A stretch of 27,470 nucleotides of DNA from Chloroflexota bacterium (GCA_005881235.1 VBEQ01000201.1:1-27470), one strand, 5' to 3'. Positions 1 through 8,474 are shown, counted from the first letter of the stretch. Notes: generated by a model not told the origin, from the sequence alone. Numbers and translations: made by a program.

Positions 1-3000
1 TGCGCCACCAGTCGCCTGCCCGGTCGACTGGCCGGAGTTCTGCCCGGTGCCGGCCCCGCCGGTCACCTGGGCCACGGTCGATCCGTTGGAGCCGGCAGCC
101 GTCCCGGCGCCACCGGTCGGTGCGGTCGATTGTGTGGAGTTCGGACCCGTGCCAGCCCCACCGGTGACCTGCGCCATGGTGGACTGGTTCGAGCCGCCGC
201 CCGTCCCAACGCCACCGGTCGCGGCCGTTGATGCCTGTGAATTCTGGCCGGTCCCTGCACCGCCGGTTGCCTGCGCTACGGTCGAACCATTCGAGCCCGC
301 GGCCGTGCCCGCGCCGCCCGTGGGTGCGGTCGACTGGACCGAGTTCTGCCCGGTGCCGGCTCCGCCGGTGACCTGCGCCATGGTGGACTGGTTGGAGCCG
401 CCGCCGGTCCCGACGCCGCCGGTCGCGGCCGTCGATGCCTGCGAATTCTGCCCGGTACCGGCGCCGCCCGTTGCCTGGGCTACGGTTGATCCGTTGGATC
501 CCGCCGCCGTTCCGACGCCGCCCGTGGGCGCCGTGGATTGCGCCGAGTTCTGGCCGGTGCCGGCACCGCCCGTTGGCTGTGCCGCTGAAGAGTTACCCGC
601 CGAACCCTGGGCCGTCCCCGCGTTGCCACTGGCCTGGCCGGTCGACTGGCCTGAGTTCTGGCCAGTGCCGCCAGCGGCGGTGGCGTTGCCGGTGGACTGA
701 CCCGAATTCGTGCCCGTGCCCGCGCCACCCGTGGGTGCCGTCGATTGTCCGGAATTCTGCCCCGTGCCTGCGCCGCCGGTGGCTACCGCGTGCGTGGAAT
801 TTCCAGCCGACCCCTGGCCTGTGCCCGCCCCGCCGGTCGCCTGCCCGCTGGACTGGGCGGAATTCTGCCCGGTGCCTGCCGCGCCCGTCGCATGGCCGGT
901 CGAGGGGGCGGAATTGCCGCCCGTGCCCGCGCCACCCGTGGGTGCCGTCGATTGACCGGAGTTCTGTCCGGTGCCTGCGCCGCCCGTGGCTGCCGCGTGG
1001 GTCGAATTCCCCGCCGACCCCTGGCCGGTGCCGGCCGCGCCGGTCGCCTGCCCGGTGGACTGCCCGGAGTTTTCGCCGGTCGCGTTCGCACCGGTGCCGC
1101 CGTCCGTGGCGTGAGTGGAATTTCCGGCCGATCCCTGGCCGGTGCCCGCCCCGCCCGTCGCCTGTCCCGTGGACTGGCCCGAGTGCTGCCCGGTGCCAGC
1201 CCCGCCCGTCGCGTTGCCCGTTGACTGGCCGGAGTTCTGCCCGGTTCCAGCCCCTCCCGTCAGCGCCGTCGAGGCATTCGAGTTCTGCCCCGTACCCGCT
1301 CCCCCGGTGGCCACCGCTTGGGTTGAATTCCCTGCCGACCCCTGACCGGTGCCGGCGCCGCCGGTCGCCTGCCCGCTCGACTGCGCCGAGTTCTGCCCGG
1401 TGCCGCCGCCTCCGGTGGCGTTGCCCGTCGACTGTCCCGAGTTCTGGCCGGTGCCGGCTCCGCCCGTGAGAGCGGTCGAGGCATTGGAGTTCTGGCCGGT
1501 GCCAGCTCCACCTGTGGCTTGCGCCATCGACGAGTTGCCCTGCGATCCCTGGGCGGTCCCACCGTTGCCGGTGGCCTGCCCGGTCGACTGCGAGGAATTC
1601 TGACCCGTGCCTGCGCCGCCGGTCGCCTGGCCGGTCGACGCGGCCGACCCCTGGCCAGTGCCGGCGCCGCCCGTGAGCGCGGTCGAGGCGTTCGAACCCT
1701 GTCCGGTTCCGGCGCCGCCGGTCGCTTGCGCCAGTGTCGACTGGGTTGATCCCTGAGCCGTTCCCACGCCGCCGGTCGGTGCGGTCGAGGCGTTGGATCC
1801 CGCCGCGGTCCCCGCGCCGCCCGTCATCTGCGCGACCGTTGACTGCGTTGAGCCTGGCGCGGTGCCGGCGCCGCCGGTCGCCGCCGTCGAGGCGTTCGAG
1901 CCCTGTCCGGTTCCGGCGCCGCCGGTCGCTTGCGCCAGTGTCGACTGGGTTGATCCCTGAGCGGTGCCCACACCGCCGGTCGGTGCGGTGGACGCGTTGG
2001 ATCCCGCCGCGGTCCCCGCGCCGCCCGTCATCTGCGCGACGGTCGACTGGGTTGACCCCGGCGCGGTGCCGGCGCCACCGGTCGCCGCCGTCGAGGCGTT
2101 CGAGCCCTGTCCGGTTCCGGCGCCGCCCGTTGCCTGTGCCAGCGTCGACTGGGTTGATCCCTGAGCCGTGCCCACGCCGCCGGTCGGCGCGGTTGACGCG
2201 TTCGATCCCGCGGCCGTGCCCGCGCCGCCCGTCATCTGCGCGACCGTTGACTGCGTTGAGCCTGGCGCGGTGCCGGCGCCGCCCGTCGGCGCGGTCGAGG
2301 CGTTCGATCCCTGTCCGGTTCCGGCGCCGCCGGTCATTTGCGCAACTGTTGATTGTGTCGATCCCGGAGCGGTGCCCACGCCACCGGTTGGCGCGGTTGA
2401 CGCGTTCGATCCCGCGGCCGTCCCCGCGCCGCCGGTGGGCGCGGTTGACTGGTTGGAACCCGCTGCCGTACCCGCGCCGCCGCTCGGTGCGAGCGTGGAC
2501 TGGGAAGAGCCGGGTGCCGTCCCCACCCCACCCGTCGGCGCGGTGGACTGGTTCGAACCGGCTGCCGTGCCGGCGCCACCGGTTGCCGCCGTGGACTGGG
2601 ATGAGCCGGGTGCCGTCCCCGCCCCGCCACTGGGGGCCATCGTTGACTGCGATGATCCAGGAGCCGTTCCGGCGCCGCCCGTATTGGCGGTCGACTGCGA
2701 TGAGCCGGGCGCGGTCCCGGCGCCACCGCTTGGCGCGGCCGTGGATTGCGATGAGCCGGGCGCCGTGCCGGCGCCACCCGTCGCGGCCGTGGACGGCGCC
2801 GAGCCGGCCGCGGTCCCCGCCCCGCCACTCGGCGCGGCGGTCGACTGTCCTGATCCGGCCGCGGTGCCGGCACCACCCGTCGGTGCGGTCGATTGATTCG
2901 ATCCGGGCGCGCTCCCGGCGCCACCGGTGTTGGCCGTCGACTGCGATGAACCGGGCGCGGTGCCGCCCGCGCCACTGGGCGCAACCGTCGATTGCGACGA

Positions 3001-5058
3001 CCCGGGTGCGGTGCCGCCACCACCCGTCGGCGCGGTCGATTGGTTGGATCCGGCTGCCGTGCCGGCACCGCCGGTAGCGGCCGTCGATTGCGTCGATCCG
3101 ACCGCCGTGCCTGCGCCGCCGCTGGGAGCCGCGGTCGACTGCGAAGATCCCGGTGCCGTCCCCGCGCCACCCGTAGCCGCGGTCGACGGGGCCGATCCCG
3201 CTGCGGTTCCTGCGCCGCCGCTCAATCCAGCCGTCGACTGACCCGAGCCGGGCGCGGTCCCGGCACCGCCAGTCGGTGCGGTCGATTGCGTGGAGCCGAC
3301 GGCCGTGCCGGCGCCGCCGGTTGCAGCTGTCGATTGATTAGAGCCCGCCGCGGTCCCCGCGCCGCCGCTCGGAGCTGCGGTGGACTGCGACGAACCGGGC
3401 GCCGTTCCTGCACCACCGGTCGGTGCGGACGACTGGGTCGACCCAGGGGCTGTTCCGACGCCGCCCGTGGGGGCGGTCGATTGAGTCGAGCCAAACGCCG
3501 TTCCCGCGGCGCCGGTTGGCGCGGCGGTGGACCCTGACGAACCAGGTGCTGTGCCCGCGCCGCCCGTCGGCGCGGTGGATTGGGTCGATGCCGGTGCAGT
3601 GCCGGCGCCACCCGTCGCGGCACTGGACTGAGTTGAGCCTGGAGCGGTCCCCACGCCGCCGGTGGGTGCGGTTGATTGCGTCGATCCAAGAGCCGTGCCG
3701 GCCGCCCCGGTCGGCGCCTGGGTTGATTGCGTCGACCCGGAGGCGGTTCCCGCTCCGCCGGTCGGCGCGGTCGACTGGGTCGATGCGGGCGCGGTACCGG
3801 CACCGCCGGTCGCCGCCGTCGACTGGGTCGATGCCGGCGCGGTGCCGGCCCCGCCCGTGGCCGCAGTGGATTGCGTTGATGCCGGCGCAGTACCGACGCC
3901 GCCTGTGGGCGCGGTCGATTGCGTGGATGCGGGCGCCGTGCCTGCACCGCCAGTTGGTGCGGTCGACTGCGTCGACGCCGGCGCCGTTCCGACGCCGCCT
4001 GTGGGCGCGGTCGACTGCGTGGAGGCGGGCGCGGTGCCAGCCCCACCGGTGGGCGCGGTTGATTGCGATGAGCCCGGTGCCGTACCCGCGCCGGCCGTCG
4101 GTGCGCTCGATTGCGACGAGCCGGGTGCGGTTCCCTCTCCAGCGGTCGGCGCCGTCGACTGCGTTGAGGCCGGTGCCGTCCCTACACCGCCGGTCGGTGC
4201 GGTCGACTGAATCGAAGCCGGAGCCGTCCCTGCCGCACCTGTTGCCACGGTCGACTGGGTCGAGCCCGGGGCCGTCCCGGCCCCAGCGGTGGGCGCCGTC
4301 GACTGGGTCGATGCCGGCGCGGTGCCGGCGCCCGCTGTCGCGGCCGTCGATTGGGTCGAGGCCGGAGCGGTACCCGCTCCGCCGGTGAGCGCGGTGGACT
4401 GCGTCGAGGCTGGAGCGGTGCCGACCCCGCCGGTGGGCGCGGTCGACTGGGTTGAAGCCGGGGCCGTGCCTGCGCCACCAGTAGGGCCAGTTGATTGGAC
4501 CGAATCCGCGGCTGTGCCCGCTCCCGCCGTTGCGGGTAGGGTCGACTGTTGCGATGCCGCGGCCGTACCTGCAGCTCCGGTCGCCGGTCCCGTTGATTGC
4601 ACCGAGGCTGGGGCGGTGCCGGCTGCGCCGGTTGTCCCGCCAACCGTGCCCGCACCCGAGCCAACACCCGTCACGCCGGCAGGCGTTGCACCCGAAACGT
4701 CCCCTTCGCCTTCGTCGCCGGCGGCGTTCTTGCCGGGTGAGAAGGCGATGACCTCGTTCGCCGCCGACTTCTTGCTCAGCGCGGCGTTATTGATGTTGGG
4801 AATGGTTCGGGGAACCGGGGGAGCCGGATGCTGGGGCGCCGCAACCTTGAGAACCACGACCAGGGGAGAGCTGGCCGGGTGAAGTGTCGGATTCCAAACG
4901 ACGTTGCCGGAACTGGCCGAGCGGCCGAGGACGAGGAGTCCGGCAAACACCAGGCCCGAGACCTTCAGGGGCCAGGTCGACTTTGATATCAGATGCTCGC
5001 TGTCGTCATCGTCCAATTGATGGCCAAAATGGCGCAAAAGAGTACTATCGGTGCTCAC
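1..5058 (-). CDS. Giant membrane-anchored Gly/Ser/Thr/Gln repeat protein (C-terminus outside window)
   Basis: I read this frame as open from GTG at 5058 to base 1, at least 1686 codons, with no stop; it is cut by the left edge. GGAGGG lies 5 nt upstream of the GTG and an in-frame stop lies at 5080-5082. The N-terminus has about 27 polar residues with an acidic DDDD run, then one hydrophobic segment (about residues 31-44), a Pro-rich linker and a Ser/Gly/Ala stretch to about residue 140. The rest is about ninety units of 16-18 residues, typified by GTAPASTQSTAPTGGA and, further on, GTGQNSGQSTGQATGGA. The repeats have almost no charged or aromatic residues and no Cys. An N-in/C-out topology with an extended, possibly glycosylated, surface stalk is inference. 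I do not recognise a family; PE-PGRS-like or silk-like resemblance is compositional only. Confidence 0.9.
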   Translation of the reverse strand, partial: MSTDSTLLRHFGHQLDDDDSEHLISKSTWPLKVSGLVFAGLLVLGRSASSGNVVWNPTLHPASSPLVVVLKVAAPQHPAPPVPRTIPNINNAALSKKSAANEVIAFSPGKNAAGDEGEGDVSGATPAGVTGVGSGAGTVGGTTGAAGTAPASVQSTGPATGAAGTAAASQQSTLPATAGAGTAADSVQSTGPTGGAGTAPASTQSTAPTGGVGTAPASTQSTALTGGAGTAPASTQSTAATAGAGTAPASTQSTAPTAGAGTAPGSTQSTVATGAAGTAPASIQSTAPTGGVGTAPASTQSTAPTAGEGTAPGSSQSSAPTAGAGTAPGSSQSTAPTGGAGTAPASTQSTAPTGGVGTAPASTQSTAPTGGAGTAPASTQSTAPTGGVGTAPASTQSTAATGGAGTAPASTQSTAATGGAGTAPASTQSTAPTGGAGTASGSTQSTQAPTGAAGTALGSTQSTAPTGGVGTAPGSTQSSAATGGAGTAPASTQSTAPTGGAGTAPGSSGSTAAPTGAAGTAFGSTQSTAPTGGVGTAPGSTQSSAPTGGAGTAPGSSQSTAAPSGGAGTAAGSNQSTAATGGAGTAVGSTQSTAPTGGAGTAPGSGQSTAGLSGGAGTAAGSAPSTAATGGAGTAPGSSQSTAAPSGGAGTAVGSTQSTAATGGAGTAAGSNQSTAPTGGGGTAPGSSQSTVAPSGAGGTAPGSSQSTANTGGAGSAPGSNQSTAPTGGAGTAAGSGQSTAAPSGGAGTAAGSAPSTAATGGAGTAPGSSQSTAAPSGGAGTAPGSSQSTANTGGAGTAPGSSQSTMAPSGGAGTAPGSSQSTAATGGAGTAAGSNQSTAPTGGVGTAPGSSQSTLAPSGGAGTAAGSNQSTAPTGGAGTAAGSNASTAPTGGVGTAPGSTQSTVAQMTGGAGTGQGSNASTAPTGGAGTAPGSTQSTVAQMTGGAGTAAGSNASTAPTGGVGTAQGSTQSTLAQATGGAGTGQGSNASTAATGGAGTAPGSTQSTVAQMTGGAGTAAGSNASTAPTGGVGTAQGSTQSTLAQATGGAGTGQGSNASTAATGGAGTAPGSTQSTVAQMTGGAGTAAGSNASTAPTGGVGTAQGSTQSTLAQATGGAGTGQGSNASTALTGGAGTGQGSAASTGQATGGAGTGQNSSQSTGQATGNGGTAQGSQGNSSMAQATGGAGTGQNSNASTALTGGAGTGQNSGQSTGNATGGGGTGQNSAQSSGQATGGAGTGQGSAGNSTQAVATGGAGTGQNSNASTALTGGAGTGQNSGQSTGNATGGAGTGQHSGQSTGQATGGAGTGQGSAGNSTHATDGGTGANATGENSGQSTGQATGAAGTGQGSAGNSTHAAATGGAGTGQNSGQSTAPTGGAGTGGNSAPSTGHATGAAGTGQNSAQSSGQATGGAGTGQGSAGNSTHAVATGGAGTGQNSGQSTAPTGGAGTGTNSGQSTGNATAAGGTGQNSGQSTGQASGNAGTAQGSAGNSSAAQPTGGAGTGQNSAQSTAPTGGVGTAAGSNGSTVAQATGGAGTGQNSQASTAATGGVGTGGGSNQSTMAQVTGGAGTGQNSVQSTAPTGGAGTAAGSNGSTVAQATGGAGTGQNSQASTAATGGVGTGGGSNQSTMAQVTGGAGTGPNSTQSTAPTGGAGTAAGSNGSTVAQVTGGAGTGQNSGQSTGQATGGA
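80..487 (-). repeat. Second 204-bp higher-order repeat, two full copies
   Basis: Landmarks at 80, 284 and 488 are again 204 bp apart, with 18+16+18+16 residue units (cores AAGSNGSTVAQ, GQNSQASTAA, GGGSNQSTMAQ, GQNS-QSTAP). The length matches the 1763-2374 block but the unit sequences differ, so 68 codons looks like a preferred duplication length within this gene. Confidence 0.8.
1763..2374 (-). repeat. 204-bp higher-order repeat, three copies
   Basis: The same landmark recurs at 1763, 1967, 2171 and 2375, exactly 204 bp (68 codons) apart. Each block encodes four units of 18+16+18+16 residues. Comparing 1763-1966 with 1967-2170 I count 16 base differences. All are third-position synonymous changes in the minus frame, so the 68 encoded residues are identical. 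This indicates block duplication followed by selection on the protein. Confidence 0.92.
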
Positions 5059-5063
5059 TGTTT

Positions 5064-5069
5064 CCCTCC
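5064..5069 (-). promoter_or_regulatory. Shine-Dalgarno of the giant repeat gene
   Basis: GGAGGG on the minus strand sits 5 nt before the GTG at 5058. It decides the start codon, because no ATG lies between the upstream in-frame stop (5080-5082) and this GTG. Confidence 0.85.
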
Positions 5070-5119
5070 GGCTCCCGGTTTAACTCCCTGTGGTCGAATG
5101 ACTGCTAGTGCAAGCGGCG

Positions 5120-5143
5120 TCACATGGGGGCGCCTATATGTGA
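5120..5143. promoter_or_regulatory. Inverted repeat TCACAT-N12-ATGTGA, candidate operator
   Basis: A perfect 6+6 inverted repeat lies directly downstream of the -10 box at 5149-5154, across the expected transcript start of the giant gene. The position suits a repressor. The half-sites resemble CRP/FNR-type halves but the 12-nt spacing does not fit that family, so the regulator is unknown. Confidence 0.4.
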
Positions 5144-5148
5144 TCTAA

Positions 5149-5177
5149 ACAGTAGACCGCTCGATGCTGGCTGTCAA
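5149..5177 (-). promoter_or_regulatory. Sigma70-type promoter of the giant repeat gene
   Basis: On the minus strand TTGACA (5177-5172), a 17-nt spacer and TACTGT (5154-5149) form a good housekeeping promoter. It predicts a transcript start near 5142 and a leader of about 85 nt before the GTG at 5058. Confidence 0.7.
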
Positions 5178-5251
5178 TAGCGGGGGTACGAAAGGTGATA
5201 GCTCCGGAGAGCCCTTTCTGCGGCGGCCGGGAAGGGCACGCCCTGTCCACT

Positions 5252-6244
5252 ATGATGTCGGCCATCCGCACGTCGCTCCACCTCAGCGCGCTGACGCTCT
5301 CCGCCTGCCTGGTCGCGGGGTGCGCGAACGGGAACGCCATCAACCTCCCCCTGAGCGACCGCGGCAACATCCAGCTCCCCGCCGACACGGCCAAGCCGCT
5401 CTTCGATCTCCTCACGTTTGATGGGCGCCGCAACCTCCTCTACGTCGCCCACACCAGCAACAACGCGATCGATATCGTCGACACCCATGGACGCAAAGTT
5501 CTCGCGAGCATTCCCGGGCTGGCCGGAGTCAAGCAAATCGCCCTGACGTCGGATCCTGATGTCGTGTTCGCCTCGGCCAGTACGTCGGGAGAGGTCGCAC
5601 TTGTCGATACCAGGGCGCTGAAAGTATTGGCGAGGATTTCGGTAAATGGATCTCCGGATTCCATCGGCTACGATCCCGTGCACGACACGGCCGTGGTCGC
5701 CTCGTCGGGAGCCATGGAGCTTTCGCTCATCGATCGAACGACGCGCAAGGTAACGTCGACCATCAAGCTGCCGGGAGCTCCTGAACTGCTGACCGTGGAT
5801 CCGAAGGGTGGACGAGCGTTCGTGTCGATTAACGATAAAGATGAGGTTGCGGTCGTCGATCTCGTCACTAGCCAGGTGACCGAATTTCGCGGCTGCGACA
5901 TCAAGGCGCCGACCGGCATCGCCTACGACGGCGACCAGGATCGGCTCTTCGTGGCCAATCGCGGCCTCGTCAGCGTGATCGACGTGCTGCTCGACAAGTG
6001 CCTCGGCTCGGTGGATATCGGCAATGGCGTCGACCAGATCACCCTGAACCCGCACAAGCATCACCTCTATACCGCGAATGGCGGCAGCCGCAATCTCTCC
6101 GTCATCGATACGGTTTCACTCCAGCCGCTCGGCGAGGTCGGCACTGGACCCAGTGGCGATGGCGTCGCGGTGGATCCCGCTACCGACCTGGTCTATGTGA
6201 TCGTGGGACGTGCCGGCATCATCGCCGTCTATCACGATCCGTAG
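5252..6244 (+). CDS. YVTN/NHL-type beta-propeller lipoprotein
   Basis: About 330 residues. The start is placed at the tandem ATGs 5252/5255, because a signal peptide follows directly with lipobox LVAGC (Cys about residue 24); an upstream in-frame ATG at 5195 would bury that signal. The mature part is a run of about 40-residue blades with motifs such as LLYVAHTSNNAIDIVD, VALVDTRALKVLARI, LFVANRGLVSVIDV and LYTANGGSRNLSVID, typical of YVTN-family beta-propellers. It is probably a lipid-anchored protein on the outer face of the membrane that binds a partner; no enzyme activity can be assigned. It is divergent from the giant repeat gene and converges on the peptidase gene that ends at 6248. The Shine-Dalgarno is weak. 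Confidence 0.85.
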   Translation: MMSAIRTSLHLSALTLSACLVAGCANGNAINLPLSDRGNIQLPADTAKPLFDLLTFDGRRNLLYVAHTSNNAIDIVDTHGRKVLASIPGLAGVKQIALTSDPDVVFASASTSGEVALVDTRALKVLARISVNGSPDSIGYDPVHDTAVVASSGAMELSLIDRTTRKVTSTIKLPGAPELLTVDPKGGRAFVSINDKDEVAVVDLVTSQVTEFRGCDIKAPTGIAYDGDQDRLFVANRGLVSVIDVLLDKCLGSVDIGNGVDQITLNPHKHHLYTANGGSRNLSVIDTVSLQPLGEVGTGPSGDGVAVDPATDLVYVIVGRAGIIAVYHDP

Positions 6245-6247
6245 ACG

Positions 6248-6994
6248 CTAGGCCCCGTCCGGCGCGTCGACCATACCCCAGGCATCCATGAGGAGCGCCT
6301 GCAATGTCTCGTAGCCGATATGACCGAAGCCGCGATCGCCCCACTGGCTCCCCCAGCTGTTGGCAAACTTGAACATTCGGTTGCGCCGGTCGAAGCCGAC
6401 AATGCAAATCGCGTGGCCGCCGAGGAATTCGACCCCGGGCTTCGGCATCGGGACGATGCCGCCGGGTGCATCCATGAACGGCTCGTGCACCATCACGCCG
6501 GCGATGAAGCAGTTCGTCATCAGGTAGGCCTCCATCTCGGCGATGCGGGTGAGCCGCGCATAGCTCTTCGCCCGGTAGGGCAACGCGGCCTTTCGCTGCT
6601 CCGCCGTGGGTGGGACATTGATGCGCTCCACGGCATAGGGCATACACGCGAGGCTGCAGACGCCCTGGTCCTGGATGAGCTTCATCGCCTCGCGGATCGT
6701 CATCCCCGCATCATCGGGCTGCTCGCGCCGCTGGCTGTAGATGTACAGCGGCGAGAACTGGTGCTCCGGATCATTCAGGGCCCAGTGATGCTCGAGACCT
6801 TTCTGAAAGGTCTTGTCGTAGTAGGCCACAGCGCACGCGACGCAGGTGCCGGCCGGGCCCTGGTCGAAGACCGGCGGCAGCGCCATCGAATGGTCGACCT
6901 CGTCGGCGAGGGGCAGCGCACGCAGGAACGTTGCCATGACCAAATCGCGATGGTCGTAAGGGTCTTTGATGCAGCCGAGCGCGTAGCGAGGCAT
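6248..6994 (-). CDS. Papain-like (C1 family) cysteine peptidase
   Basis: 248 residues. The C1 catalytic elements are in order: oxyanion Gln45 and nucleophile Cys51 in FDQGPAGTCVACA, His194 in GGHAICIVGFD, and Asn212 in FANSWGSQWGDRGFG. There is no signal peptide and no recognisable inhibitory propeptide, because the catalytic Cys is only 50 residues from the N-terminus. It is therefore probably cytoplasmic, or exported by an unrecognised route. A second Cys (Cys54) follows the nucleophile. It ends 3 bp after the convergent beta-propeller gene and starts close to gltX on the other strand. Family assignment is firm; the substrate is unknown. Confidence 0.88.
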   Translation of the reverse strand: MPRYALGCIKDPYDHRDLVMATFLRALPLADEVDHSMALPPVFDQGPAGTCVACAVAYYDKTFQKGLEHHWALNDPEHQFSPLYIYSQRREQPDDAGMTIREAMKLIQDQGVCSLACMPYAVERINVPPTAEQRKAALPYRAKSYARLTRIAEMEAYLMTNCFIAGVMVHEPFMDAPGGIVPMPKPGVEFLGGHAICIVGFDRRNRMFKFANSWGSQWGDRGFGHIGYETLQALLMDAWGMVDAPDGA

Positions 6995-7043
6995 CGAGAG
7001 TGTGACGGCGGGGCGGCGATTTTCCGCTGAGTACGATGGACCC

Positions 7044-8474
7044 GTGGCCCAGGTGAACGAGACCGTCCGCGTCCGCTACGCGCCGAGCCCGACCGGCGCC
7101 CTGCACCTTGGCGGCGCGCGGACAGCCCTCTTCAACTACCTGTTCGCCCGGCAGAAGGGCGGGCAGTTCCTGCTGCGCATCGAAGACACCGACCGGGCCC
7201 GCCTCAAGCCCGGCAGCCAGGAGCAGATCGAGGAGGGCCTGCAGTGGCTGGGCCTGACCTGGGATGAGACCCCGCTGATCCAGTCAGAACGGAAAGCCAT
7301 CTACCAGCAGGCCGCCAACGAACTCCTGGAATCGGGGGCTGCCTATCGCTGCTTCTGCACCCCGCAGCGGCTCGAGCAGATGCGGGCCGAGCAGCGGGCC
7401 CGGCACGAGCCGGAACGGTACGATCGGCGCTGCCGGTCGATCCCCCGTGACGAATCAGAGCGGCGAGCCGCCGCCGGTGAGCGCTTCGTCGTGCGCCAGG
7501 CCATCCCCATCGATGGCACGACGACGCTCCAGGACCTGGTGATGGGCACGGTCACCTTTCGCAATGAGACGCTCGACGACCACGTGCTCCTCAAGTCGGA
7601 TGGCTTCCCCACCTACCATCTCGCCTTCGCCGTCGACGATCACGCGATGCGCATCAGCCACATCATCCGCGGCGACGGTTGGCTGCCCTCGGCGCCCAAG
7701 CACCTATTGCTGTTCCAGGCGTTCAACTGGCTGCCGCCGGCGTTCGCCCATCTTCCGCTCGTACTGGGGCCCGACAAGAAGCCGCTGGCCAAGCGGCACG
7801 GTGCCAAGGATGTGCTCGAGTACCGCGAGGCCGGCTATCTGCCCGAAGCGATCGCCAACTTCATCGCTTTCCTCGGATGGTCGCCGGGCACCGATCAGGA
7901 CATCTTCACCATGGCGCAGCTGATCCAGGCCTTCGACCTCGGCAAGATCCAGGCAAGCCCGGCGGTCGCGAACCTCGAGCGACTCGACTGGCTCAACGGC
8001 CAGTTCATTCGACGGCTGACCCCCGACGAGCTGGCCACGCGCGTGGCCTCGAAAATGCCCGGCGTCCCGGTGCCCGCGCTGACGCCCTTGATTCCGCTGG
8101 TGCAGGAGCGGCTGCGCAGCCTGAACGATGCGCCCGCGATGTTGCGCTTTTTCTTCGAGGACCCCGACACCTATCGTCCGGAGCAGCTGATGCCCAAAGG
8201 TCGCGACCCCGCGGCGACCGCCTCCGCCCTGCGGAGCGCGGCCGATACGCTCCGCGCGCTGACCGATTGGACGCCGGAATCGATCGAGGCGGCGCTGCGC
8301 GCGCTGGCGGAGCGGCTGGACTGGTCGTCCCGCGACCTCTTCATGGCGTTGCGGGTCGCGGTCACCGGCCGAACGGTGACGCCGCCGTTGATCGAGTCGA
8401 TCAGCCGCCTCGGCAAAGACACCGTCCTCAATCGGTTGCAGCGTGCCGCGCAGTCGCTCGCCCCGCCGGTCTAA
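7044..8474 (+). CDS. gltX: Glutamyl-tRNA synthetase
   Basis: Class I aminoacyl-tRNA synthetase that charges tRNA-Glu with glutamate in the cytoplasm. The N-terminus VRVRYAPSPTGALHLGG carries the HIGH-type signature (here HLGG). The KMSKS-type loop reads PLAKRHGAKDV, with Ala in place of the usual first Ser. The C-terminal part is the anticodon-binding helical domain; total length about 476 residues is normal. GTG 7044 gives the usual short N-terminus; GTG 7053 is equally possible, and GTG 7002 would add 14 non-conserved residues. The tRNA-Gln in this window may be charged indirectly by a non-discriminating GluRS plus GatCAB, but the sequence does not show which type this is. Its end overlaps the convergent sodX by 4 bp. 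Confidence 0.95.
   Translation: MAQVNETVRVRYAPSPTGALHLGGARTALFNYLFARQKGGQFLLRIEDTDRARLKPGSQEQIEEGLQWLGLTWDETPLIQSERKAIYQQAANELLESGAAYRCFCTPQRLEQMRAEQRARHEPERYDRRCRSIPRDESERRAAAGERFVVRQAIPIDGTTTLQDLVMGTVTFRNETLDDHVLLKSDGFPTYHLAFAVDDHAMRISHIIRGDGWLPSAPKHLLLFQAFNWLPPAFAHLPLVLGPDKKPLAKRHGAKDVLEYREAGYLPEAIANFIAFLGWSPGTDQDIFTMAQLIQAFDLGKIQASPAVANLERLDWLNGQFIRRLTPDELATRVASKMPGVPVPALTPLIPLVQERLRSLNDAPAMLRFFFEDPDTYRPEQLMPKGRDPAATASALRSAADTLRALTDWTPESIEAALRALAERLDWSSRDLFMALRVAVTGRTVTPPLIESISRLGKDTVLNRLQRAAQSLAPPV

Larger units (their letters stand above)
1..4640 (-). repeat. Tandem coding repeat array, 48-54 bp units
   Basis: Contiguous units encode G-T-x-x-x-S-x-x-S-T-(1-3 variable)-T/S-G-G-A/V. The part nearest the N-terminus (about 4640-2400) is mostly 48-bp units with APASTQSTAPTGG or APGSSQSTAPTGG cores. 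Towards position 1 the units alternate between 16, 17 and 18 residues and the APAS/APGS core becomes GQNS or GQGS. Units abut with no spacers, so this is neither CRISPR nor non-coding satellite DNA. The array continues past the window edge. Confidence 0.95.

Noticed and set aside
1..4640. CRISPR or satellite array
   Set aside because: The units are contiguous without unique spacers, vary by whole codons and keep an open reading frame throughout.
47..4882. Plus-strand ORFs of Pro-Ala-Pro-Pro-Val-Gly-Ala-Val-Asp repeats and Arg/Pro-rich ORFs in the left 5 kb
   Set aside because: They are interrupted by stops, lack signals, and change at sites that are synonymous in the uninterrupted minus frame; they are antisense shadows of the giant gene.
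5174..6064. Minus-strand ORF opposite the beta-propeller lipoprotein
   Set aside because: Antisense shadow; the plus strand has a signal peptide, lipobox and regular propeller blades.
7343..8431. Minus-strand ORFs inside gltX
   Set aside because: No motifs; gltX on the plus strand is unmistakable.
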